Assembly: GCA_963578605.1 (NCBI GenBank)
Contig: CAUZEA010000050.1
Span: 1 to 39,945, forward strand
Source: JAKVCB01 sp963578605
Lineage (GTDB): Bacteria > Planctomycetota > Planctomycetia > Pirellulales > Lacipirellulaceae
Direction of reading: 5' to 3'
Length of the DNA: 39,945 nt
The notes beneath the pieces were generated by a model. The model was not told the origin of the DNA and made no database searches. It saw only the letters and a list, made by a program, of their open reading frames with translations. Each line of letters starts with the position of its first letter. Positions within the stretch are counted from its first letter, which is position 1. The position numbers were made by a program, and so were the translations under genes. Shown here in pieces: positions 8,872-16,825 of the stretch.

Positions 8872-9606
8872 ATGTCTACTTGCAATCCCCAACTCGATCA
8901 ACTGCGTCACCAATTATCTGCCTGGGAAAATAATGCTTGGAACTCAACCGAGTCGATTGTTTCCACCGGCTACCCTGCATTGGATGCAATCTTGCCCGCT
9001 GGTGGCTTGCGGCGGGGATCTCTCGTGGAATGGCTTGCCGAGGTACCGGGCCACGGAGCAACCACACTGGCTCTGCTTTGCGCCCGGGAAGCGTGCCGGA
9101 CAGGTGGTGACCTGGTGATTGTGGACTGCGAGTCCCAGTTTCATGGTGAATCCCAGTTTCATGATGGGGCAGAATTTTACCCTCCCACTCTGGCCACCTG
9201 GGGAATCGATCATGAGCGACTTATCCTGCTGCGTCCGCGATCCCAACAGCATATCGAATGGGCAATGGTCCAGGTCCTGCGTTCGCCATCGGTGGCAGCC
9301 GTTTGGGGCCATTTCAACCAGCTAGATTCGCATGCCTTCCGCCGCTGGCAACTGGCCGCCAGATCTGGTGGCACATTAGGACTGCTCCTCCGACCAGCCT
9401 GCATGCGTCGAGAACCGACTTGGGCCGACGTGCGGTTACTGGTTCAACCCCTGGCTGGACATCAACCACGGCGGGTACGTGCAACCCCACTGCGATGTCG
9501 AGGTGGTGTGAGCAAAGGTTCCGTCGAACTTGAAATCGATATCTTGTCGAACTTGAAATCGATATCTTTAAGTCCGGACGATTTGGGAAAGTGCAGGCTG
9601 GGTTGA
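8872..9606 (+). CDS. imuA: ImuA-like RecA-fold protein of the mutagenesis cassette, C-terminus frameshifted
   Basis: This 244-residue protein resembles ImuA, the RecA-related accessory of the ImuA-ImuB-DnaE2 translesion mutasome. The core fits the family: ILPAGGLRRGSLVEW, then PGHGATTLAL where RecA has its P-loop (no lysine, so ATP use is doubtful), LVIVDCE, and EFYPPTLATWGID. Two tandem duplications lie inside the gene. The first (9130-9165) adds residues in frame. The second (9523-9568) is 23 bp and shifts the frame, giving an abrupt end. The frame left behind stays open to a TAG at 9696-9698 and reads like the usual basic ImuA tail. ATG 8872 lacks a clear ribosome site; TTG 8836 and GTG 8842 are alternatives. 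imuB begins 128 bp later. Confidence 0.82.
   Translation: MSTCNPQLDQLRHQLSAWENNAWNSTESIVSTGYPALDAILPAGGLRRGSLVEWLAEVPGHGATTLALLCAREACRTGGDLVIVDCESQFHGESQFHDGAEFYPPTLATWGIDHERLILLRPRSQQHIEWAMVQVLRSPSVAAVWGHFNQLDSHAFRRWQLAARSGGTLGLLLRPACMRREPTWADVRLLVQPLAGHQPRRVRATPLRCRGGVSKGSVELEIDILSNLKSISLSPDDLGKCRLG
9130..9165 (+). repeat. 18-bp tandem duplication inside imuA
   Basis: Two neighbouring 18-bp units (9130-9147 and 9148-9165) differ at two positions and encode ESQFHG and ESQFHD. They lie between the strand ending in VDCE and the EFYPP motif, where related ImuA proteins have only a few residues. Confidence 0.85.
9523..9568 (+). repeat. 23-bp perfect tandem duplication inside imuA
   Basis: Positions 9523-9545 and 9546-9568 are identical, each starting GTCGAACTTG and ending GATATCTT. 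Because 23 is not a multiple of three, the second copy moves translation from the ancestral frame to one that stops at 9606. Confidence 0.92.
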
Positions 9607-9733
9607 AAAACTACGACGAGGCGTTTCACACGAACAACCCCTTCTCCCACGATAACATTGCCCAATCTTCCAAGAGGAAAGTAAAAAACAAAACCTAGCA
9701 ATACGTTGCATAAGCAGTTAGGCCTCCCAAATC

Positions 9734-11335
9734 ATGACTCGCATTCTTTGTCTCTGGTTCCCCAACTGGCCAATTCAACGTCTGCTACACTGCAAACCGG
9801 AACTGAGACGTCGGCCAGTCGCTCTTTTCAGTAACACTGGCCGGCGCGGCAATCAGATCGTAGCCTGCTGTGAACTGGCCTGTCGTCGGGGGGTTCAACC
9901 TGGCATGTCACTGGCCGAAGCCAAAGCAGTTGCGGGAAAAAATCGCCTGGTTGTCGAGCTACACGACCTCGCTGTTGACCGACAAGCATTGGAGCTGTTG
10001 GCAGAACGTTGCGAGCCCTTCAGCCCACGCGTCGCCTTGGAAGAAGGCAACCATCCCGCAAGTCTGCTGCTCGATATTACCGGCTTGGACCACTGGTTTG
10101 CGAACGAAGAGCAACTGGCTGAACAGGTTGCCGCGCTGTTTGCATGTTCAACCACGGCACCAGCCCCCACGACAGCAGCTCTTACCCAGACTCCCCTATT
10201 CCAACCAACTGAACAAGAAGCAATGCATCCGCGAATCGCCATCGCCGACACGATAGGCGCGGCGTGGGCAATGGCGCACTTTGCCCACACCTTAGAGCCA
10301 CCACCCGCTTTTCCGGTCATTGTTCCTCCTGGCGAAGATCCCTTGCTCTTTCCCTTGCCAGCAGCGGCCCTGCGTTTGCCAGAGAAGGTTCTTGAAATGC
10401 TCACGCGGCTGGGCATTGTCTCGATTGAGCAAATCCTCTGCCTGCCTCGTAGCAGCTTGAACTCACGTTTCGGAAAAGAACTCTTGCAGCGTATTGACCA
10501 ACTCACCAGTCGGATTGTGGAGGTGGTGGAACCTCATCGCCCCCCCCCACAATTCTTAGTCGAACGGTCGCTAGAACATCCTGTTGGCGATCGCGACGCG
10601 CTCGCATTGCTCATCCGCCAATTGGTCGATCAACTCGCAGTCGAACTGCTCAACCATGACCAAGGGGTCGTGCAGCTAATCGTTAATTTACAATGCAGCC
10701 AACAAGAGCAGCGCCGTTTTCACATAGGACTATTTCATCCGTCGGCCGCTGCCGAGCACATCCAGGAACTCGTCGAGTTGCAACTGGAAAACTTTCAACT
10801 CCCCGCACCGGTCCATCACGTGCAGGTCGTAGCAGCGATAACTGCCCGATTAGCACTGAATCAGCACGAACTGTTTTCTGACGATCGCCCCACCAACATG
10901 CATGAACGATTACTCCTTGTAAATCGACTCAGCAGCCGCCTGGGAACCGAGGCAGTACTACGACCTCAATTGAAAGCCAGCGTCTTACCGGAACAAGCAT
11001 GCCGCAATGTGCCATGGGCTGACAGGTCGGGCAAGTCAAGTGGGAGAAAACCTTCGCTCCCCCCGGGACCACGTCCCCTACTGCTCTATCGACTTCCTCG
11101 CCCCATCAAATTGGTCAGGGATTCCCCCACAGGACTACCACAATACACCTGGATCAATCGGCAACGACAAAACATCATCCGAAGTTGGGGCCCCGAACGG
11201 ATTGAAACTGGCTGGTGGCGCGGGCCTTCCGTCCAACGCGATTACTACCGTATCGAAACTGCAACTGGCAGCCGCTTGTGGGTTTTTCGACAACTCAACG
11301 ACAACTGTTGGTTCCTGCACGGCGAGTTTGTATAA
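9734..11335 (+). CDS. imuB: ImuB-type Y-family polymerase-like protein
   Basis: A protein of 533 residues of the DinB/UmuC superfamily, ImuB branch. It begins RILCLWFPNWPIQRL where active Y-family polymerases have their first catalytic aspartate, and the later catalytic acidic pair is replaced by LLDITGLDHW, so it should be catalytically inactive, as known ImuB proteins are. In characterised systems ImuB bridges the beta clamp and DnaE2. The C-terminal end (RDYYRIET, WVFRQL, CWFLHGEF) is typical for the family. It is in the same direction as imuA and probably in the same SOS-regulated transcript. The expected dnaE2 gene does not follow; an unrelated flavoprotein does. Confidence 0.93.
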   Translation: MTRILCLWFPNWPIQRLLHCKPELRRRPVALFSNTGRRGNQIVACCELACRRGVQPGMSLAEAKAVAGKNRLVVELHDLAVDRQALELLAERCEPFSPRVALEEGNHPASLLLDITGLDHWFANEEQLAEQVAALFACSTTAPAPTTAALTQTPLFQPTEQEAMHPRIAIADTIGAAWAMAHFAHTLEPPPAFPVIVPPGEDPLLFPLPAAALRLPEKVLEMLTRLGIVSIEQILCLPRSSLNSRFGKELLQRIDQLTSRIVEVVEPHRPPPQFLVERSLEHPVGDRDALALLIRQLVDQLAVELLNHDQGVVQLIVNLQCSQQEQRRFHIGLFHPSAAAEHIQELVELQLENFQLPAPVHHVQVVAAITARLALNQHELFSDDRPTNMHERLLLVNRLSSRLGTEAVLRPQLKASVLPEQACRNVPWADRSGKSSGRKPSLPPGPRPLLLYRLPRPIKLVRDSPTGLPQYTWINRQRQNIIRSWGPERIETGWWRGPSVQRDYYRIETATGSRLWVFRQLNDNCWFLHGEFV

Positions 11336-11482
11336 GCCCCCAAATGCGCCCCAACCCGTGCCTACCCCACACGACAAGAGTGGGTTTACCACTCGCGTAT
11401 GCGGGTGGTACGATGGACCTCCAAAGAAACCTGCAGTTCTCCACAAACAAAAAAACTGCCCGTTCCTGGCGGAGACTATGGC

Positions 11483-12931
11483 GTGGCTTCATCTTATCGA
11501 CGAATTGCCAGCTTGCGCACTGCGGAGCAATTAACGGCTTATCTCGACGCACAGGAAATCAAACTGCCCTTTGACGCAGAATTGTCATCCGGCCCCGAAA
11601 GTCCGCTCGCCACGCCCTTGGAAGTCGACGGGCGCAAAATCGGCAACCGTTTCACCATCCTCCCTATGGAAGGCTGGGACGGAACCACTGCCGGCGGTTC
11701 CACAAAGCACATTCTCCGCCGCTGGCGCAATTTTGGTCTCAGCGGTGCCAAGTTAATTTGGGGGGGTGAGGCCGTAGCCGTTGAGCACGCTGCCCGCGCA
11801 AACCCCAACCAACTTTGGCTTCATGAACAAACCAAGGCCGAAATCGGCTACTTGCGAGAGGAACTCCTTGAGACCCATCGCGAATCGTTTGGCAATGATG
11901 ACGATTTGCTGGTCGGGCTGCAGCTCACCCACTCGGGGCGTTTTTCCCGACCAAACGTCAAGGACCAACTTGAGCCAATCGGGCTCTATCATCATCCGAT
12001 TCTTGACGAGCGGTGTGGCGGCTCCGACAAAGTCCGCATCCTTTCCGATGCTGAGATCGACGACCTGATCGAAAGGTTCGTAAACACTGCAGCAATCGCT
12101 GCCGACCTGGGATTTGAATTCGTCGATATCAAGCACTGCCACGGTTATCTGGGGCACGAGTTCTTGAGCGGTTTCGATCGACCAGGACGCTATGGAGGCA
12201 GTTTCGAAAACCGCACCCGCTTCCTGCGTGAAATTGTCAGCGGCATTCGTGACCAGTCCCCTAATCTGATGATCGCTGTCCGCGTCAGCGCCATTGATTG
12301 GGTCCCCTTCCAGATGGGACCCGACGGTGTGGGAGAACCTTGCCGATTTGAAGGTCAAGAATATCGCTTCGCCTTTGGAGGCGACAAAACCGGCGTCGGA
12401 GTCGATCTTAGCGAACCGCTCCTGCTGCTCAAACTCCTTGAGAAACTCAACATCCACCTGGTTTGTATTTCGGTTGGCAGTCCTTACTACAATCCACATA
12501 TCCAACGGCCCGCCTACTTTCCGCCAACCGATGGTTACCCGCCACCGGAAGATCCGCTGGTTGGCGTAGCACGGCAAATTGAACTGACGCGGCAGTTGAA
12601 AAACGCCTGCCCCAATTTAACCTATGTGGGGTCAGGCTACAGCTATTTACAGCAATGGTTACCCAATGTTGGGCAAGCGGTGGTACGCGACGGGGGGGTC
12701 GACTCGGTCGGACTGGGCCGTATGGTGCTCTCTTATCCCGACCTGCCAGCCGATGTACTGGCAGGACGCAACCTCCAGCACAAAAGGATTTGCCGCACCT
12801 TTAGCGACTGCACCAGCGGGCCGCGCAACGGCATGATCTCGGGCTGTTACCCCCTGGACGAATATTACCGGCATCTGGACGAGCGGAAAGAACTTGACGC
12901 AATTAAAGCCGCCTTCCGAAAAACCGTGTGA
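11483..12931 (+). CDS. NADH:flavin oxidoreductase, Old Yellow Enzyme family
   Basis: A TIM-barrel FMN enzyme of about 482 residues. Family motifs include LTHSGR, the HCHGYLGHEFLSGFDR segment carrying active-site histidines, and YGGSFENRTRFL. I prefer the GTG at 11483, which has GGAG eight bases upstream; the frame is open further back to an ATG at 11399. The C-terminal part has a cysteine cluster (ICRTFSDC, then ISGCYPLDEYY) that is reminiscent of, but not spaced like, the 4Fe-4S site of 2,4-dienoyl-CoA reductases. The additional flavodoxin-like NAD(P)-binding domain of the long dienoyl-CoA reductases is absent. The substrate cannot be told from sequence. Confidence 0.88.
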   Translation: MASSYRRIASLRTAEQLTAYLDAQEIKLPFDAELSSGPESPLATPLEVDGRKIGNRFTILPMEGWDGTTAGGSTKHILRRWRNFGLSGAKLIWGGEAVAVEHAARANPNQLWLHEQTKAEIGYLREELLETHRESFGNDDDLLVGLQLTHSGRFSRPNVKDQLEPIGLYHHPILDERCGGSDKVRILSDAEIDDLIERFVNTAAIAADLGFEFVDIKHCHGYLGHEFLSGFDRPGRYGGSFENRTRFLREIVSGIRDQSPNLMIAVRVSAIDWVPFQMGPDGVGEPCRFEGQEYRFAFGGDKTGVGVDLSEPLLLLKLLEKLNIHLVCISVGSPYYNPHIQRPAYFPPTDGYPPPEDPLVGVARQIELTRQLKNACPNLTYVGSGYSYLQQWLPNVGQAVVRDGGVDSVGLGRMVLSYPDLPADVLAGRNLQHKRICRTFSDCTSGPRNGMISGCYPLDEYYRHLDERKELDAIKAAFRKTV

Positions 12932-13228
12932 TTTACTACTCGAAAACAATGATCGAGTGCATTGTGACCACCGCTCTAGGAACAAGAAAGATCCGAACGA
13001 CCTTCACGTGTCCTCCACATTTCGAGGGGGGACTCGACCTTCGGTAGTTGCGGGGCCCGATCTGCAGCGCCTCTCTCGGGCATATCTCAACCGAAAATCG
13101 GGCTGGAAGCAACCAATCAACGCGGTCTCGCGAGAAGACTGCGGAAAGTACCTGCGTCGGGGGATGAGTTTTGGTAAAGTCAGGATCCGATGTCAGAGTC
13201 AAAGTCAGAGGCGGGGATGGGAACAACC
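12932..13228. other. Intergenic region, no gene seen
   Basis: About 300 bp without a convincing gene. Just after the flavoprotein stop, ACTCGA (12938-12943) and TCGAGT (12953-12958) can form a six-base-pair hairpin without a uridine tract. The right end carries a short GTCAGAGTCAAAGTCAGAG-type direct repeat before the dehydrogenase start. Confidence 0.5.
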
Positions 13229-14227
13229 ATGAACACGAAGTTTGCAGTGATTGGCCTCGGTTGGTTCGGTGAGAAACACTGTGAGGCACTCGCAGCCATT
13301 CCGAACGCCCAGATCTACGCGGTCTGTACGCGAACCGAATCGCGCCTCAACGAGGTTGCTGCTCGATTCAAGGTCGAGCACACCTACACGGATTACCGAG
13401 AGCTGCTGGAAAATCCTGCGGTGGAGGTCGTGAACGTCGTGACGATGTGGGACCAGCACACCGAGCCGACACTGGCGGCGCTCGCCGCGGGAAAGCACGT
13501 GTTTCTTGAGAAGCCGATGGCTTCAACGATCGACGATTGCCAGGCGATTGTCGCGGCTGCCCAAAAGGCCGAAGGGTTCTTAATGGTAGGGCACATTTGC
13601 CGATTCAATCCCCGCTACGCGGCGGCGAAGCAGGAGATTGACTCAGGCAAGATCGGTAAGATCCTCTCTCTCTATGCCAGACGAAATATCCCTGCATGGA
13701 TTACGGATGACATCCTCAACAAGATCGGCCCCATCATTGGCGACGGCGTCCACGACACGGATCTGATGCTCTGGTATACCGGAGCCCGCGTCGAAACCGC
13801 CTACGCGCAGACGACGAGGATGCGCGATCGCAAGTACCCAGATCTCGGCTGGACAATGTACCGGTTCGACAGTGGCGCCACTGGTGTTCTCGAAAACGTG
13901 TGGTGCCTCCCCGACAAGACGCCGTTTCAAATCGACGAACGGATGGAAATCATCGGGACAGAGGGATCTATTCACATTCATGAAACCCACCCCAACTACT
14001 CGGTGTGCGATGAGAACGGCTGGCGCTCCCCGGACACGACCTACTGGCCAACATGGAACGGCACCCTCCACGGAGCGCTTCCGGCGGAGCTCGCGTACTT
14101 CGCCAGTTGCGTTCAAGAGAAGCGCAGACCGGAGATCATCACGCCGGCCGAGTCGCTCGCCGCTGTGGAGGCGTGCCTTGCGGCAGAAGAGTCCGCTGCC
14201 ACGGGTGAAGTCGTGCGACTCGCTTAG
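13229..14227 (+). CDS. Gfo/Idh/MocA-family NAD(P)-dependent dehydrogenase
   Basis: A 332-residue oxidoreductase that probably acts on a sugar or inositol-like substrate. The Rossmann motif VIGLGWFG is at the N-terminus, the family signature FLEKPMA provides the catalytic lysine, and HDTDLMLWYTG matches the second active-site motif. ATG 13229 fits the Rossmann start and has GGGA upstream; ATG 13217 and an earlier start at 13190 are possible. By eye the gene is richer in GC-ending codons than its neighbours, hinting at a different origin. It stands alone between a flavoprotein and a convergent kinase gene. Confidence 0.92.
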   Translation: MNTKFAVIGLGWFGEKHCEALAAIPNAQIYAVCTRTESRLNEVAARFKVEHTYTDYRELLENPAVEVVNVVTMWDQHTEPTLAALAAGKHVFLEKPMASTIDDCQAIVAAAQKAEGFLMVGHICRFNPRYAAAKQEIDSGKIGKILSLYARRNIPAWITDDILNKIGPIIGDGVHDTDLMLWYTGARVETAYAQTTRMRDRKYPDLGWTMYRFDSGATGVLENVWCLPDKTPFQIDERMEIIGTEGSIHIHETHPNYSVCDENGWRSPDTTYWPTWNGTLHGALPAELAYFASCVQEKRRPEIITPAESLAAVEACLAAEESAATGEVVRLA

Positions 14228-14316
14228 CTGCCTGGCGGGCGAACCCGAATCGCGCCTCAAGCCAACAGAGATAACAGGTTTCGCGCCGGAGGTGCGCGAT
14301 GCGACCTGAAACGCCA

Positions 14317-15336
14317 CTACCCAAGGCTACATTCCTGCCACCGCGAAACCACCTGCTCTGGTGTTGCCGTGCCCGTTGTGCCGAGCTGCTGCACGGTGAT
14401 CGAGGCGACCAGGCAACCAATTTCTGCAGCCTCCTCCAAGGTTGCCTCGGAAGTTAAGGAAGCCACGACGGCCGCTGTTACACTGTCACCAGCGCCTACA
14501 ATATCGACCGGCCCTTCGACTCGATGCCCGGAAACGTGGATCGAGCGGTCATCCGGTAAACCGACGGATATGCCTTGCGGACCCCGTGTACACAAGACTG
14601 GCTGCCTGGTTTTCGCCATCAACACTTGTATGGCGTCCTCGAATGCATTCCCGGATGTTTCAGCGGCGGCGGTCAATTCTGCCTGGTTCCCTTTGAGCAC
14701 ACCGCACGAAAATTGGCCAATTTGTGTACGACTGTCGATAAAGATCAACTTTTCCGGGTTCATGTGGTTGAGTCTGGCCAGGGTTTCCCGAACTTGACGA
14801 TTGACCACGCCCCATTCGGGCTCGTTGATCTGATCGAGCACAATCCAACCGTCAACTTTGGTAAACATCTGGCTTAATCGATCACAAGCTTCGTTGCCTG
14901 CTTGTTGATCCAGGGGCTCTCGGGAACGAGTGTCCAGACGGTTGAGTTCCTGCAACACGCCGCTACCCGACAAGCGAAGCGGTTTTGTATAAGTGGGTGT
15001 AAGCCGCTCTGGGTGTCGAATGATATGCGACTGATCAACCGGCATGGACCGCAGCGCACGGAGCAAGTCGTATCCATGACCATCGTCCCCGATTACCGTG
15101 ATTGGCACCAGGCAACCAACCCCCAAGGCAGCGAGATTGTTCATCACCGTACCCAGAGCTCCCGGCACGTTACGAACCTGGTCAATTTGAAAAGCTTCAA
15201 GGCTAGTTTCCAGCGAAGTTTCATGAACACCTGCCGCGAGGTGAAGATATCGGTCGAGAAACAAATCGCCAATCATACCAATCGTTTGATCTGGAAAGCG
15301 TGCCAGTAATTCATCAAGTCGAGACAGGGAAATCAC
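14317..15336 (-). CDS. PfkB/ribokinase-family carbohydrate kinase (RfaE domain I-like)
   Basis: A 339-residue kinase of the ribokinase fold, similar to the heptose-7-phosphate kinase domain of HldE/RfaE. Visible motifs are IGDLFLDRYLH at the N-terminus, PGALGTVMNNLAALG in the sugar-binding region, and DIVGAGDSVTAA with the catalytic aspartate. The cytidylyltransferase domain of full HldE is absent. The GTG start overlaps the TGA of the upstream HAD gene (GTGA), so the two are translationally coupled. A phosphatase-kinase pair on sugar phosphates is suggested; the sugar is unknown. Confidence 0.9.
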   Translation of the reverse strand: MISLSRLDELLARFPDQTIGMIGDLFLDRYLHLAAGVHETSLETSLEAFQIDQVRNVPGALGTVMNNLAALGVGCLVPITVIGDDGHGYDLLRALRSMPVDQSHIIRHPERLTPTYTKPLRLSGSGVLQELNRLDTRSREPLDQQAGNEACDRLSQMFTKVDGWIVLDQINEPEWGVVNRQVRETLARLNHMNPEKLIFIDSRTQIGQFSCGVLKGNQAELTAAAETSGNAFEDAIQVLMAKTRQPVLCTRGPQGISVGLPDDRSIHVSGHRVEGPVDIVGAGDSVTAAVVASLTSEATLEEAAEIGCLVASITVQQLGTTGTATPEQVVSRWQECSLG

Positions 15337-16151
15337 GGTATGACCCCGATGGTAGAAAGCAACGCATCATATTGTTGATAGTTGTGAACGATGATATCTG
15401 CCCCGGCTTGAATCAGCCGGTCTCGTTTCCACTCGTCCACACCATGCCGGTCGTATTCATCACTGGCGACGCCGATTGCGAGTCCCCCTACCCGCTTGAC
15501 TTCTTCGATCTCGACATAGCCATCGCCAAACCCGATCAACTGCGAGCCAGTAACGCCGGTATCCCGGATGATTTGGTGGATCAGCATTGCCTTGGAAAAC
15601 TTTTTGTAGTCGTCCAGGGCACCGTAAACTCGTCCACCAAAATGTGAGTGAAGTTCCAGCAGTTTCAATTCGTCCTGCACATAGTCAATGTCGGTACCTG
15701 AAGCGAGGTAGAGGGTCATTCCTGACTGCTCAAGTCGTTTGACCAGCTGTGGCGATCCGAGGATCGTCATTTTCTCAGCCGCATCTTTTCCATTGCGTAT
15801 CGTTGCAATTCGCTGCTCGACACCAACCCAGAGCCGGCGGTGATACTCCTGCTTATAGTCGAATGGGTCGAGCGGTGTTCCCCCACGTTTCACAACTTGC
15901 TCGGCCAGTTCGATCATTTGGTAAATTGTCTGCCGGCCGGTCAGTCGGGTAACAAACTCGGTCACTAACTGGGTGAGAGCTTCCTCACTTTCATCAGGTC
16001 CGGCTTTCTGAAGAATCTCGACCATCATCGGGATCATGATATCCTGCCAGCCTCGCCGGATCAGCGAAAGCGTCCCGTCAAAATCGAAGATGGCAGCCTG
16101 AAACGGGCCGCGGGGAAAGTCGGCATTCACAATCTCAATCGGGTGAGACAT
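15333..16151 (-). CDS. HAD-superfamily hydrolase (phosphoglycolate phosphatase-like)
   Basis: This 272-residue protein has all four HAD motifs: IFDFDGTLS with the nucleophile aspartate, LASGT, the lysine in YKKFSKA, and GFGDGYVEIE. An alpha-helical cap lies between motifs I and II, as in phosphoglycolate phosphatase-like members. The ATG at 16151 is preceded by AAAGG four bases upstream. It is the first gene of a two-gene unit with the PfkB-like kinase, overlapping it by four bases. The substrate is probably a sugar phosphate, by context only. Confidence 0.9.
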   Translation of the reverse strand: MSHPIEIVNADFPRGPFQAAIFDFDGTLSLIRRGWQDIMIPMMVEILQKAGPDESEEALTQLVTEFVTRLTGRQTIYQMIELAEQVVKRGGTPLDPFDYKQEYHRRLWVGVEQRIATIRNGKDAAEKMTILGSPQLVKRLEQSGMTLYLASGTDIDYVQDELKLLELHSHFGGRVYGALDDYKKFSKAMLIHQIIRDTGVTGSQLIGFGDGYVEIEEVKRVGGLAIGVASDEYDRHGVDEWKRDRLIQAGADIIVHNYQQYDALLSTIGVIP

Positions 16152-16339
16152 TCAACCTTTAACCGTAAGCTCACGGGGTTCCGTAAAACAGGTCCACCCC
16201 AGGCACCTGGTGCCCAACACCGCTTTGGGTGATAACGTCTCTTCGTTATACTCGGCACACTCGCAGCCGGTCAGGCCTTTGTTTCAAGGTCAAACCAGTT
16301 TTCTGTGCCGCTCAAAAAAACTTGGATCACCCCCCTCTC

Positions 16340-16630
16340 ACAAGCGAAGCGGTTCGGAGGGTGCTGTAACGGTTGCAGCGGAACAACTCCCTGTGAATCC
16401 TGGTCAGGCGGGGTTTGTCGAGCTCCGTGTCCAAGAAACCGAGCGCCGCTGGCAGGAAACGACGTCACCTTGGCCCATCATGCAGGCAGGTACGTACGAC
16501 ATTTCGCGTGACCGAATGATGGCTCGCCCCAAGGCAAACCATATTCAGTTTGCCTACGCCTGCTCTCCCCAGGAGGTCGACCGTGCCGGTTGGATCCAAG
16601 CATCCATCGCAAACGCCCCCGGGAAGGCCA
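16340..16630 (+). pseudogene. Probable remnant of a sugar isomerase C-terminus
   Basis: In the frame of position 16210 the translation contains TSPWPIMQAGTYD, then SRDRMMARPKANHIQFAYA followed by a helix-like stretch. From memory this resembles the C-terminal segment of L-fucose/L-arabinose isomerase-like proteins; I could not check it. Upstream the frame runs into unrelated sequence, and the hairpin-free 674-bp space between the HAD and FAH genes has no room for the rest of such an enzyme. I read it as a decayed gene fragment. The remaining parts of this spacer show nothing else except a promoter-like box before the FAH gene. Confidence 0.35.
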
Positions 16631-16751
16631 AACACCCTGGGAAGGAAAGTCGCGTTCTGTGGCTGACACCAAGACGACAAGCCGCGGAAAGCTTAAAATC
16701 AGGCCCCCTTTCAATCGAAGGCAACCCGCTACCGCTTCGTCGAAAATCGAC

Positions 16752-16757
16752 TAGAAT
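16752..16757 (+). promoter_or_regulatory. Possible -10 box of the FAH gene
   Basis: TAGAAT, followed by CGGGGG, lies about 70 bases before the FAH start. The same CTAGAATCGGGG string precedes rpmG. A good -35 was not found here. Confidence 0.3.
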
Positions 16758-16825
16758 CGGGGGTTTGATTGACTTTCGATCACCCGCTCGATAGCAATTT
16801 TCCAGTCCTACGAGGAATTTTTCCC

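Noticed and set aside
12932..13289. Minus-strand 117-codon frame in the spacer before the MocA gene
   Set aside because: No ribosome site, no recognisable motif, composition biased by the DNA repeats.
13335..14260. 16-bp identical string at 13335 and 14245
   Set aside because: Not at the borders of anything, and one such pair is not far from chance expectation; kept only as a remark under the MocA finding.
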